A stretch of DNA of 64,000 bases from Antedon mediterranea (Eukaryota > Echinodermata > Crinoidea > Comatulida > Antedonidae). The stretch covers positions 19,048,912 to 19,112,911 of the forward strand of contig NC_092675.1 of the NCBI RefSeq assembly GCF_964355755.1, read 5' to 3'. Shown in pieces: positions 1 through 11,790 of this stretch. A model generated the notes under the pieces. The model worked only from the letters and a program-made list of their open reading frames with translations, was not told the DNA's origin and made no database searches. Each line of letters starts with the position of its first letter. Position 1 is the stretch's first letter. The position numbers and the translations under genes are program-made.

Positions 1-417
1 CCAAAATTTAATGGAATGGTCCTTGACCACATATCTATCTGTATATTCATAGACCAATGTATCATGTGGCGGGACACTAAAAAATATGTGTACTATAGCC
101 GGCCTGGTGAATAAATTCGTCCACGTTCAATCCGTCGTGCAAATAGAGAGTGTACGGTGGAATGTTTGTTTGTGTAAATAAATCACTTACCAACTCAATT
201 TTCAAACAAGATGAGATTTTTATAGTTAAAATACTACAAAAACATATCAACAATCCCTTCCCATGTGTGCTCCGAACATGTGTGTTTACTGTTTGGCCTC
301 CCTTACCAAAGCAGAATGCTTAAATAGCCTTCGCTAACCATTCGCTAGGCATTCGAATGCTAATTTACAGGTAATTTTTAGAATTTAGGCATTCATGGTT
401 AAAACCACTTAAATGGA
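1..417. other. No gene seen; interspersed sequence
   Basis: There is no supportable coding region. The last ~120 bases are rich in short gcattc/gaatgc words that lead into the minisatellite which follows. Confidence 0.5.
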
Positions 418-489
418 ATGCTAAGAAAAGTTTCCAAGCATCCTTTAGGAATGCTTACAAGAGTCAATAAGCATTCAGAAGCTATCCCG

Positions 490-712
490 AATGGTAGTGT
501 GAATGCTAAGAGATCATTGCAAGCATTCGGTGGAGATATTCTGAATGGTAGTGTGAATGCTAAAAACATTGGTAGCATTCAGGAAGATATTTTAAATGGT
601 AGTGTGAATGCTAAAAACATTGGTAGCATTCAGGAAGATATTTTAAATGGTAGTGTGGATGCTAAGATCATTGGTAGCATTCAGGAAGAGATTTTAAATG
701 GTAAACAGGGAA
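490..712 (+). repeat. 51-bp minisatellite
   Basis: The word aatggtagtgtgaatgct recurs at about 490, 544, 595, 646 and (partly) 697, giving a period of 54 then 51, 51 and 51. Because 51 is a multiple of three, a 100-residue frame (418-720) stays open and reads a 17-residue repeat with the core GSVNAKNIGSIQEDILN. It starts with no recognisable domain and no splice context, so I treat it as a tandem repeat rather than a gene. Confidence 0.8.
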
Positions 713-1140
713 ATAATTGAATGCTCAACCAATCAGATCAATCCTCAAAAACTGCCAAAAAACAACAACCAATTCAAATTCAAGAGACCAATGACTAGAG
801 AAAGGCTGAGTTGAGTGAGGAGGCCTATTATAGACCGCAGCCTTCCTTCTTTTTACACCCTGCTGGCAACCCTACACAGATTTTGCTGATATAAAAGGTA
901 TTGTAACTAGTATCTATACCTGCTCTTTTATCATTCTGTATTTAGCTACTAACTAGCTAGGCCTAATAATAGTAGGAAGTTGAGTTCAGCAGAAAGGGAC
1001 CAGGGCTAGGCTACAGTAGATAGTGAGTGGTTTGGGAGAATTCAGTGGTGGTACCTATAAATTGGATCCCCTAAGTCACTCCCTGGTTATATTGTGTAGC
1101 TAGGCCTAGGCTAGTTATATTAAAATCTAGCTAACCACAT

Positions 1141-3045
1141 CAACAAACAACGAAACCGATGAATGATTGTCGATTACTGATGTGTATGTGTGGTGCGCGC
1201 TTTTAAATTCGTATTGAATATATCGTGCCTCCTCTTCCTCCTACCCGGCTTAATTTGCGTATGGTTTTTGAATGATGATCATGAAACACACAAACGGGTG
1301 TAATTCCATCGTTAGTTACTTTAGTGTTACAATAAAACCGTCTCGGCAATATGATGGAAATAAGCGTCACTGTCGGTAAATGTATACACCGGTCCCAAAG
1401 AGTCAGGGTCAATTACTTTTTTTAAGAAATACGTTTAATGTGTATTATTATTATTATTATAGTTTAAAATATTAAGCGTATTTTATAAATTTCATCTCCA
1501 TCGATTCTACCATCACATTTTAAAATCAAAGTGCTAGGTTTTAAATTCTATCTAGGTTTCTCTCTCTCCCTCTCCTTCTCTCCTTATTAATTTGGATTCG
1601 ACTATGTAGAAACGGAATTTAATTTCCAAATTAAAACACTGCATTGTAACAATATTATAATCGGTCTGCTTTGCTTTTATCGATGATTACAATAGAAATA
1701 AGGGTAGGGCGTGTGTCTGTATAACCGTCGGTCAGTGTACACACCAGGTCACAAAGCTTTAAAGAAATATTTTTAATTGTTATTCCGAATATGTGTGTTA
1801 GAGTAATTCGTTTTGATATATAATCATTTGGTATACTAATAATTTCAACCAGCTGCCTCTACGCGCCTAGTCCGATAAATCCAATCCTAGATTTACCGAT
1901 ATTGCGCCCCCTATATAGTTTTTGATAAATTACTAATAATGTTATGGTATCGATAGATTGTAAGCCAGCTGAATGGTTAGTTCTTGAGTCTCGTAATGTA
2001 ACGCTGTAGCATTAGGCTAGGGTTCGAGAATTGATTTGATATACACACACATATATATATATATATATATTTAATATTTGTTTTACTCACCATCTTCTTT
2101 ATTGACCATAGTTAAGGTTAACTACACGCGATTTGTCAACAAACAACGAAACCGATGAATGATTGTCGATTACTGATGTGTATGTGTGGTGCGCGCTTTT
2201 AAATTCGTATTGAATATATCGTGCCTCCTCTTCCTCATACCCGGCTTAATTTGCGTATGGTTTTTGAATGATGATCATGAAACACACAAACGGGTGTAAT
2301 TCCATCGTTAGTTACTTTAGTGTTACAATAAAACCGTCTCGGCAATATGATGGAAATAAGCGTCACTGTCGGTAAATGTATACACCGGTCCCAAAGAGTC
2401 AGGGTCAATTACTTTTTTTAAGAAATATGTTTAATGTGTATTATTATTATTATTATTCTAGTTTAAAATATTAAGCGTATTTTATAAATTTCATCTCCAT
2501 CGATTCTACCATCACATTTTAAAATCAAAGTGCTATGTTTTAAATTCTATCTAGGTTTCTCTCTCTCTCTCTCCCTCTCCTTCTCTCCTTATTAATTTGG
2601 ATTCGACTATGTAGAAACGGAATTTAATTTCCAAATTAAAACACTGCATTGTAACAATATTATAATCGGTCTGCTTTGCTTTTATCGATGATTACAATAG
2701 AAATAAGGGAAGGGCGTGTGTCTGTATAACCGTCGGTCAGTGTACACACCAGGTCACAAAGCTTTAAAGAAATATTTGTAATTGTTATTCCGAATATGTG
2801 TGTTAGAGTAATTCGTTTTGATTAATAATCATTTGGTATACTGTACTAATAATTTCAACCAGCTGCCTCTACGCGCCTAGTCATAAATCCAATCCTAGAT
2901 TTACCAATATTGCGCCCCTATATAGTTTTTGATAAATTACTAATAATGTTATGGTATCGATAGATTGTAAGCCAGCTGAATGGTTAGTTCTTAAGTCTCG
3001 TAATGTAACGCTGTAGCATTAGGCTAGGGTTCGAGAATTGATTTG

Positions 3046-3128
<83 letters not shown>

Positions 3129-4857
3129 TATTTGTTTTACTCACCATCTTCTTTATTGACCATAGTTAAGGTTAACTACACGCGATTTGTCAACAAACAA
3201 CGAAACCGATGAATGATTGTCGATTACTGATGTGTATGTGTGGTGCGCGCTTTTAAATTCGTATTGAATATATCGTGCCTCCTCTTCCTCCTACCCGGCT
3301 TAATTTGCGTATGGTTTTTGAATGATGATCATGAAACACACAAACGGGTGTAATTCCATCGTTAGTTACTTTAGTGTTACAATAAAACCGTCTCGGCAAT
3401 ATGATGGAAATAAGCGTCACTGTCGGTAAATGTATACACCGGTCCCAAAGAGTCAGGGTCAATTACTTTTTTTAAGAAATATGTTTAATGTGTATTATTA
3501 TTATTATTATTATAGTTTAAAATATTAAGCGTATTTTATAAATTTCATCTCCATCGATTCTACCATCACATTTTAAAATCAAAGTGCTATGTTTTAAATT
3601 CTATCTAGGTTTCTCTCTCTCTCTCTCTCCCTCTCCTTCTCTCCTTATTAATTTGGATTCGACTATGTAGAAACGGAATTTAATTTCCAAATTAAAACAC
3701 TGCATTGTAACAATATTATAATCGGTCTGCTTTGCTTTTATCGATGATTACAATAGAAATAAGGGTAGGGCGTGTGTCTGTATCACCGCCGGTCAGTGTA
3801 CACACCAGGTCACAAAGCTTTAAAGAAATATTTTTAATTGTTATTCCGAATATGTGTGTTAGAGTAATTCGTTTCGATATATAATCATTTGGTATACTAA
3901 CAATTTGAATCAGCTGCCTCTATAAAGGGTCATTTCATACATCTAACGAATGCAAACGGGTACCAGTTTTTTGTTTGTTCTAAAGAATTATCGATGACAG
4001 ATGACCAAGTTGAATACGTTTTCAATAAGAGACATGCATTGCCCTCCTTGGTGCGGGTGTATTGAAGAATAGTTTAGTCATAAAACTGTTAAAAGGTCAT
4101 TTCATACATCGAACGAATTCAATTGTCTTAAACGGCAAGTTAGATATTATAACGCGCCTATAATGCGTACCTTTGCCACTCGGTATTGAATTATGTTTAA
4201 CCATCATCATAAATTTTCTAACATTATACAGTAACATCTAAATGAACATTCTAGAATGTGTTTAGATTTTAAGAAACCGTGTATAATAATTATTATAAGA
4301 ACAATCAGAAACATTCCAAAAGTATCTATTATTTTTGTTCTAAAGAATTATCGATGATAGATGACCAAGTTGAATGCGTTTACAATAAGAGACATGCACT
4401 GTCCTCCTTTGTGCTGGGTGTATTGAAGAATAGTTTTGTCATAAAACTGTTAAAGGGTCATTTCATACATCGAACGAATGCAATTGTCTTAAACTACACC
4501 AGGTCACAAAGCTTTAAAGAAATATTTTTAATTGTTATCCCGAATATGTGTGATAGAGTGATTCGTTTCGATATATAATCATCTTGGTATACTAACAATT
4601 TGAACCAGCTGCCTCTACGCGCCTAGTCGTAAATCCAATCCTAGATTCTATATTTACCGATATTGCGCCCCTATAGTTTTTGATAAATTACTAATACTGT
4701 TATGGTATCGGTAGATTGTAAGCCAGCGGAATGGTTAGTTCTTGAGTCTCGTTATGTAACGCTGTAGCATTAGGCTAGGGTTCGAGAATTGATTTGATAC
4801 ATTTATATATATATTTTTAATATTTGTTTTACTCACCATCTTCTTTATTGACCATCA
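1141..4857 (+). repeat. ~1-kb unit in three direct tandem copies
   Basis: Copies begin at the same word (caacaaacaacgaaaccgat) at 1141, 2137 and 3191, so the periods are 996 and 1054. Each copy has, in order, a conserved ~300-bp block, an (ATT)n run, a (CT)n run, a block ending in a tRNA B-box-like ggttcgaga, and an (AT)n microsatellite. The AT run is short in copy 1, about 75 bp in copy 2 (3050-3125) and short in copy 3. Most length difference between copies is microsatellite. Identity looks well above 95% over the blocks compared. No ORF longer than 69 codons is present and no known RNA gene was recognised. Confidence 0.9.
3930..4500 (+). repeat. Internal duplication in the third 1-kb copy
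   Basis: A ~190-bp block (gaattatcgatgacagatga... to ...catcgaacgaat) occurs at about 3985-4120 and again at 4345-4480. It lies inside the third copy and is absent from copies 1 and 2. The conserved unit resumes at 4498 with the block 'accaggtcacaaagctttaa'. This marks an insertion or duplication that happened after the array formed. Confidence 0.75.
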
Positions 4858-4859
4858 TC

Positions 4860-5356
4860 TTTTCTCATCATTTTCTTAGAGGAATATTTTTTTTATATTT
4901 TTTTTTTGTTTTTTTTAAATGAAAATATAACTTCAAGTCAATGATAACAGCGCGCTTCATTGTTAAGCATTCAGGAAGACCATCATGATAACAGCGCGGC
5001 GCTTTATCGGAAAATTTTTCCTAGAATCGGTAGTATACATTTTTATTTTATTCGATGAGAAGTGTATAATAATTACGCGATTTTATTTCTTTCAGTAAAC
5101 ATACTATCTGTACATAATCATTATAAAGTGCGCGTTTATCAATGGTATTCTGGCATGTGTAATGATTAAAACAGAGAACGAGACGGCTAAATTTCATTCG
5201 TTTTATTGGCAACACACACACACACAAAATATATATAAAAAAAACCACATGTATACAATGTAATTTATATAAGACCATAAACATAATTATGAATGCACGG
5301 GGGTATGGTATGAAATCATTTTTTTTTTAATATATACATATTTACATATTATTAGT
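4860..5356. other. AT-rich spacer, no gene seen
   Basis: Contains poly-T stretches and a short (CA)n run near 5213-5226. The open frames are short and have no homology that I recognise. Confidence 0.5.
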
Positions 5357-6551
5357 TCATAACGTTTGTTTTGAGCACGTACACGGTGAAAGTTTCTTTT
5401 CACCAGTCTTGTAAACCAGTGGTCTGAATGCGTGCAGTTTGTCCTTTTCTATAATTGCATCTTCTACCAGTCTTATATGGCGTAAATAAGTGTCCACGTC
5501 GTGTCCAAATCGTTCTCTCAGTTTAATCTCCGTACCATCGGACAACATTCTAATCCACGCTTTTCGTCGTTGAACGTGCGACGGTTCGGCTGTCAAGAAA
5601 TTGCGGTTCTTCTAACTTGAATCTTAATCTATCACGATCTACTACCTCCGTTGTTGGATTTCGAAGCGTTTGTGTCAGATACGGATTTTTACACTTGTGT
5701 ACCGGTAGACTACCGCCGTTCTTTTCGGCCAATTGCTGAATGTCTAACGTCTGAAACACATCTCTTGTACTACGATCCACGTACATGATGGTTTTACGTT
5801 CAGTCATATTTTTAAACACGCACTTTTCCAATACACTCTTGATCATCGATTCGCCGGCTTTCACTTTGTAATGCTTACACGCGTCTTCCAATGAATTCAA
5901 CGTCAACAGATTTACGTGAAAGAATACGTTCGGTGGTGGTGTTTCCCAGATGATCGAAGAAGAATTGATCAAGTGTCTCAAGTCGGTTGTTAGCAAATTC
6001 ACACCGTTTCTCAGCTCATCCGCCTCGAACTCGTCATTTACCAGAACGCGTATTCGATTACCTCGGCACGCGTTTTTATCTTCGAGGACAACCTTTGTGC
6101 ACAATTCGAGTATTTTTTTCAAGCGTCTATGTTGTGGCAAAAAGACGCTAACGTGTACCATAAAGGCTCGAGCGTTCGACGTTTCCAATACCAATCTGCA
6201 CGTGTGATCGTTGTTCATCACCGGCGGTGGCATCGGTAGTCTATATCTGCTACCGTCATATGATCTGCATTTCAACACCCTTAAACTGTCGGCAATCTCT
6301 TTCACGTCAACACCGACCGCAATTGATCCGTTTTCGTCGCAGTCTCCAGTCACACACGATTGGATTGTGAGTTTCCTAACGTACGCCAGTCGGGTCTCGT
6401 GAAAATCTAAATTTATTTTTATCCAGTATCTTTCTTCGTTGATAAACTTTTTCGGCACCGATCCTAGATAATTGATGCTGGATTTGGGCGGGGGGTGCCA
6501 AGTGTCCAACGTCCGGTATGGCGGCCATCTTGATTTCAAAATGGCCACCAT
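5357..6551 (-). pseudogene. Unrecognised protein, frameshifted and truncated
   Basis: A minus-strand frame runs from 6551 to 5550 (333 codons). It is continued in another frame from about 5590 to 5357 (79 codons). The switch point is near 5585-5596, where the first frame ends in unrelated residues and the second continues plausibly. The first ~22 codons, including the apparent start, lie inside the inverted repeat of the neighbouring foldback element. The true N-terminus has therefore been lost or lies elsewhere. The remaining ~390 residues are acidic/basic mixed, with a PMPPP stretch, many charged residues and a cysteine pair (CTC) near the end. No signal peptide or membrane segment is evident. 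I do not recognise the family. It could be a domesticated or decayed protein from a large DNA mobile element, but that is only inference. Base composition is clearly more GC-rich than the flanks, which supports a real former coding sequence. Confidence 0.5.
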
Positions 6552-8936
6552 AAAAACAAAAAATTTTCATATCTTGGCAACTATACACATTAGAGACTTA
6601 ATTCTGGTCTCAAATTGTTCACAAACTATATATTTCTATTTGCTCTAATGAAAAGTTTCGACCGGAAATGACGTTTCTTACAGTTTGACCTTTGACCTCG
6701 TATTTGTATATCTCTGTAACTACTGGTCATTTTCAATCGATTTTGGTGTCATTTTGTTCAGAATAAATACATTTATATTTGTAGTAATGAAACATTTTCA
6801 CATAAAATGACCGGAAATACAATTTATGACCTTTGACATTAATTTATTGATTTTTATTATGTGAATATACTGTAGGTGGTTTTTGTTGGTTTAAAGTGCA
6901 CCTAATTTTGAACTTTAACCTGATAGGCGTAATTATATTAAATGATTAATGGACTTAAATTGTATATAGTACATAAAATTGGTAAACATTGTGCTTGGTG
7001 GTACCATTAGTTCAATGATGTTGGCACCTTCTGATTCGCTAAAAGTTTTAATAGTTTGACAGAGGAAATAACATACATGTTATTGAATACCGTAAAACCT
7101 CGAAAAGGTGATAGTATAAGCTTCTTTTCGAGACAGACTGTATTTGATTGTCAAATGAATATAGTATGATGATCGTGTTTATATCAATATATTATTAATG
7201 ATCTTACAAAGTAAGCCACAGTTATTCTACAATTTATTGTTTTCCAAGGGGTAGGCCTATTTTGATTGCATCTTATTTTTGTATGCTTCCTCGGTTAATA
7301 TGGTCCTAACCCTCCTTCTTTGTCTGTAGATGATCTTATACCCCATTCTTTGTCTGTGGATGGTCTTTACCCGCTTCTGTGTCTGTTGATGGTATTATTA
7401 CACCCCTTTCTTTATGTGTGGATGGTCTTACACCCATTTCTTTGTCTGTAGATGGTCTTACACCCCTTCTTTGTCTGTGGATGGTCTTACACCCCTTTCT
7501 TTTTTTGTGGACGGTTTTATACCCCTTCTGTGCCTGTGGGTGATCTTATACCCCCTTCTTTGTCTGTTGATGGTATTACACCCCTTTCTTTGTCCGTTGA
7601 TGGTATTACACCCCTTTTTTGTATGTGGATGGTCTTATACACCCCTTTGTGTATGGATGGTCTTGCACTCCTTTAATTTGTCTGTGGATGGTCTTACACC
7701 CCCTTCTTTGTCTGTGGATGGTCTTATTTCTTTGTCTGTGGATGGTCTTATACCCCCTTCTTTGTGTGTGGATGGTCTTACACCCCCTTCTTTGTCTGTG
7801 GATGGTCTTACACCCCCTTTTTTGTCTGTGGATGGTCTTATACCCTCTTCTTTGTATGTGGATGGTCTTACACCCCCTTCTTTGTCTGTGGATGGTCTTA
7901 TTTCTTTGTCTGTGGATGGTCTTATTTCTTTGTCTGTGGATGGTCTTATACCTCCTTCTTTGTGTGTGGATGGTCTTACACCCCCTTCTTTGTCTGTGGA
8001 TGGTCTTATACCCTCTTCTTTGTATGTGGATGGTCTTACAACCCCTTCTTTGTCTGTGAATGATCTTACACCCCCTTCTTTGTCTGTGGATGGTCTTACA
8101 CCCCCTTCTTTGTCTGACCCCCTAATTTGATTGATTAAATTAGACATTGTTTCTTGTATGATTAGGAAACCAAGACCTTTAAAGTGAAAGTCCACAGGTG
8201 GATGCCTAAACAGGTCTTGTACAGAACAGTATATTGTAGGTATATTGAGATGTCTTTTACGAATTGATTTAGTTCAGATTTTGCTAAAAAATCAATGACT
8301 AGAGAAAATCGAGGAAAAGGATTCAGATGAAAGGTTTAACAGCAAAGGCCCATTACCATAAAAATGGAGTACATTTTTTTAGATGCAACGAAAAAACGAT
8401 TGACACATCACAGTTTAGCAAACATGTCGGCATAGATGAGCTCAGTGATCTGTCATACTTTATGCCTATCCTATCACATCAAAAGTTAAAAATTCAGAAT
8501 AATAATTCCGTGTCATTTATTTCGGTAAAAAAATTAGGTGCATTTATACCAATTTAACCACATACAGTATGTTCACAAAATTATATATGTCAAAGGTTAT
8601 AAATTGTATTTCCAGTCATCTTATGTGAAAATGTTTCATTACTACAAATATAAATGTCTTTATTTTGAAAAAAATGACACATAAACCGATTGAAAATGAT
8701 CAGTAGTTACTGAGATATACAGATAAGAGGTCAAAGGTCAAACTGGAAGAAACGTCATTTCCGGTAATTTTTGGACGAAACTTTTCATTAGAGCAAATAG
8801 AAATATGTGGTTTGTGAACAATTTAACACCAGAATCAAGTCTCTACTGTTTATAGTTGCCAAGATATGAACACTTTTTTTTTATGGTGGCCATTTTGAAA
8901 TCAAGATGGCCGCCATACCGGACGTTGGCACCCCCC
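6487..8936. mobile_element. Foldback element with ~345-bp inverted repeats
   Basis: The left arm is about 6487-6835 and the right arm about 8588-8936. They are inverted copies of each other at roughly 85% identity by eye, with matching ends (ggggggtgcc... / ...ggcacccccc). Shared landmarks include 'atggcggccatcttgattt', 'gacgtttctta', 'tttgacctttgacctc' and 'tgaaacattttcacat'. Between the arms lie about 400 bp of unique DNA, a large 30-bp minisatellite and ~450 bp more. No transposase was found, so it would be non-autonomous. I could not fix a target-site duplication. Confidence 0.8.
7290..8127. repeat. 30-bp minisatellite inside the foldback element
   Basis: About 27 units of a 30-bp repeat with the core tctgtggatggtcttacacc. 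The units are degenerate at the left end and nearly identical from 7680 to 8127. Shortened units (~21 bp, lacking the cacccccc part) occur at about 7715-7740 and 7890-7940. Length changes are multiples of three. A minus-strand frame (8195-7635, 186 codons) therefore reads a 10-residue repeat GGVRPSTDKE without a stop, and plus-strand frames also stay open. There is no domain outside the repeat, so coding is doubtful. Confidence 0.9.
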
Positions 8937-9040
8937 GATATTTTGAATCTATATACATCAAAGACACTTTGTGGAAACTTTCATGCTTTGGTAATAAAGT
9001 GCACATCTTGGCTATTTTTATGGCGTTAACTGCTCTACTA

Positions 9041-11457
9041 AGTATAATCCCACCGAGTGACTTCCAGGAGCAATCCGCCGTTTTCTCACAAATACAGTAC
9101 CAAATTTCACTATAATATTTAAAATCGTAATTGAGTTACACTCAGATTTAAAAAGATGAGGGCTGAGTAAACGGGATCAGCGGTCCTACTCTAACTTATA
9201 CTGGACTATTAAGGAGGTCCCCTAGTATAATCCCACCAAGTGACTCCCAGGATCGGAGCAATCCGCCATTTTCTCACAAATACAGTATCAAATTTCACTA
9301 TAATATTAAAGATCGTAATTGAGTTACACTCAGATTTAAAAGATGAGGGCTGAGTAAACAGGGCCAGCGGTCCTACTCTAACTTATACTGGACGACTAAG
9401 GAGGTACCCTAGTATAATCCCACCAAGTGACTCCCAGGAGCAATCCGCCATTTTCTCACAAATACAGTATCAAATTTCACTATATAAAAAATCGTAATTG
9501 AGTTACACTCAGATTTAAAAGATGAGGGCTGAGTAAACGGGACCAGCGGTCCTACTCTAACTTATACTGGACGATTAAGGAGGTCCCCTAGTATAATCCC
9601 ACCAAGTGACTCCCAGGAGCAATCCGCCATTTTCTCACAAATACAGTATCAAATTTCACTATAATATTAAAGATCGTAATTGAGTTACACTCAGATTTAA
9701 AAGATGAGGGCTGAGTAAACAGGACCAGTGGTCCTACTCTAACTTATACTGGACAACTAAGGAGGTACCCTAGTATAATCCCACCGAGTGACTTCCAGGA
9801 GCAATCCGCCGTTTTCTCACAAATACAGTACCAAATTTCACTATAATATTAAAAATCGTAATTGAGTAAAAACTCAGATTTAAAAGATGAGGGCTGAGTA
9901 AACAGGACCAGTGGTCCTACTCTAACTTATACTGGACGACTAAGGAGGTACCCTAGTATAATCCCACCAAGTGATTCCCAGGTGCAATCCGCCATTTTCT
10001 CACAAATACAGTATCAAATTTCACTATATAAAAAATCGTAATTGAGTTACACTCAGATTTAAAAGATGAGGGCTGAGTAAACGGGACCAGCGGTCCTACT
10101 CTAACTTATACTGGACTATTAAGGAGGTCCCCTAGTATAATCCCACCAAGTGACTCCCAGGAGCAATCCGCCATTTTCTCACAAATACAGTATCAAATTT
10201 CACTATAATATTAAAGATCGTAATTGAGTTACACTCAGATTTAAAAGATGAGGGCTGAGTAAACAGGGCCAGCGGTCCTACTCTAACTTATACTGGACGA
10301 CTAAGGAGGTACCCTAGTATAATCCCACCAAGTGATTCCCAGGTGCAATCCGCCATTTTCTCACAAATACAGTATCAAATTTCACTATATAAAAATCGTA
10401 ATTGAGTTACACTCAGATTTAAAAGATGAGGGCTGAGTAAACGGGACCAGCGGTCCTACTCTAACTTTTACTGGACTATTAAGGAGGTCCCCTAGTATAA
10501 TCCCACCAAGTGACTCCCAGGAGCAATCCGCCATTTTCTCACAAATACAGTATTAAATTTCACTATAATATTAAAGATCGTAATTGAGTTACACTCAGAT
10601 TTAAAAGATGAGGGCTGAGTAAACAGGGCCAGCGGTCCTACTCTAACTTATACTGGACGACTAAGGAGGTACCCTAGTATAATCCAACCAAGTGACTCCC
10701 AGGAGCAATCCGCCATTTTCTCACAAATACAGTATCAAATTTCACTATAATATTAAAAATCGTAATTGAGTTACACTCAGATTTAAAAGATGAGGGCTGA
10801 GTAAACAGGACCAGCGGTCCTACTCTAACTTATACTGGACGACTAAGGAGGTACCCAAGTATAATCCCACCAAGTGACTCCGAGGAGCAATCCGCCATTT
10901 TCTTACAAATACAGTATCAAATTTCACTATAATATTAAAATCGTAATTGAGTTACACTCAGATTTAAAAGATGAGGGCTGAGTAAACAGGACCAGTGGTC
11001 CTACTCTAACTTATACTGGACGACTAAGGAGGTACCCTAGTATAATCCCACCAAGTGACTTCCAGGAGCAATCCGCCATTTTCTCACAAATACAATATCA
11101 AATTTCACTATAATATTAAAAATCGTAATTGAGTTACACTCAGATTTAAAAGATGAGGGCTGAGTAAACGGGACCAGTGGTCCCACCCTAAATTATACTG
11201 GACGACTAAGGAGGTACCCTAGTTTAATCCCACCAAGTGACTCCCAGGAGCAATCCGCCATTTTCTCACAAATACAGTATCAAATTTCACTATAATATTA
11301 AAAATCGTAATTGAGTTACACTCAGATTTAAAAGATGAGGGCTGAGTAAACAGGACCAGCGGTTCTACTCTAACTTATACTTGACGATTAAGGAGGTCCC
11401 CTAGTATAATCCCACCAAGTGACTCCCAGGAGCAATCCGCCATTTTCTCACAAATAT
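9041..11457 (+). repeat. ~182-bp satellite array, 13 full copies plus a partial
   Basis: Units start with agtataatcccacc at 9041, 9224, 9411, 9590, 9772, 9955, 10134, 10315, 10494, 10675, 10858, 11039, 11221 and 11403 (last one partial). Unit length is 179-187 bp. Two unit types alternate in the middle of the array. One ends in ggactattaaggaggtcc and the other in ggacgactaaggaggtacc. The dimers 9955-10314 and 10315-10674 are each 360 bp and share private variants such as gtgattcccaggtgc, so the array has higher-order structure. No gene lies in it. Confidence 0.95.
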
Positions 11458-11790
11458 TGAATTTCTAATACTGTACTATAAAAACCTTAAGCAATACTGA
11501 AAATGTGAAAAATACACAAACGGCGTTTCATACTTATTGTCGGCTGGAAAAAATAAAAGTGGGCTGGCTTATTGTCGGCTGGCTTATTGTCGGCTAGCTT
11601 GACACAAGCTGTGTTTTTCACGTATAATAAACAACAACATAAATAAACAACACATCCGCATGCCACCTTGACCTTTGTTGTTGTTGTGGACTTCGAGCGA
11701 ATCATCAACGTCCTCGCGACGACGCGAGTCAGCAGCTGCTGCTGAACTGAGGATCGAGGGGGGGAGAGAGAGAGAGAAGAAGGCAGCGCC

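Noticed and set aside
418-720. 100-codon frame with a 17-residue repeat
   Set aside because: It lies wholly in a 51-bp minisatellite. Period-three length explains the open frame, and there is no domain or splice context.
7290-8195. Several long overlapping frames on both strands, also the regular 30-bp spacing that could suggest a CRISPR array
   Set aside because: Units are contiguous with no unique spacers, so it is a minisatellite. Open frames on both strands follow from 3n unit length.
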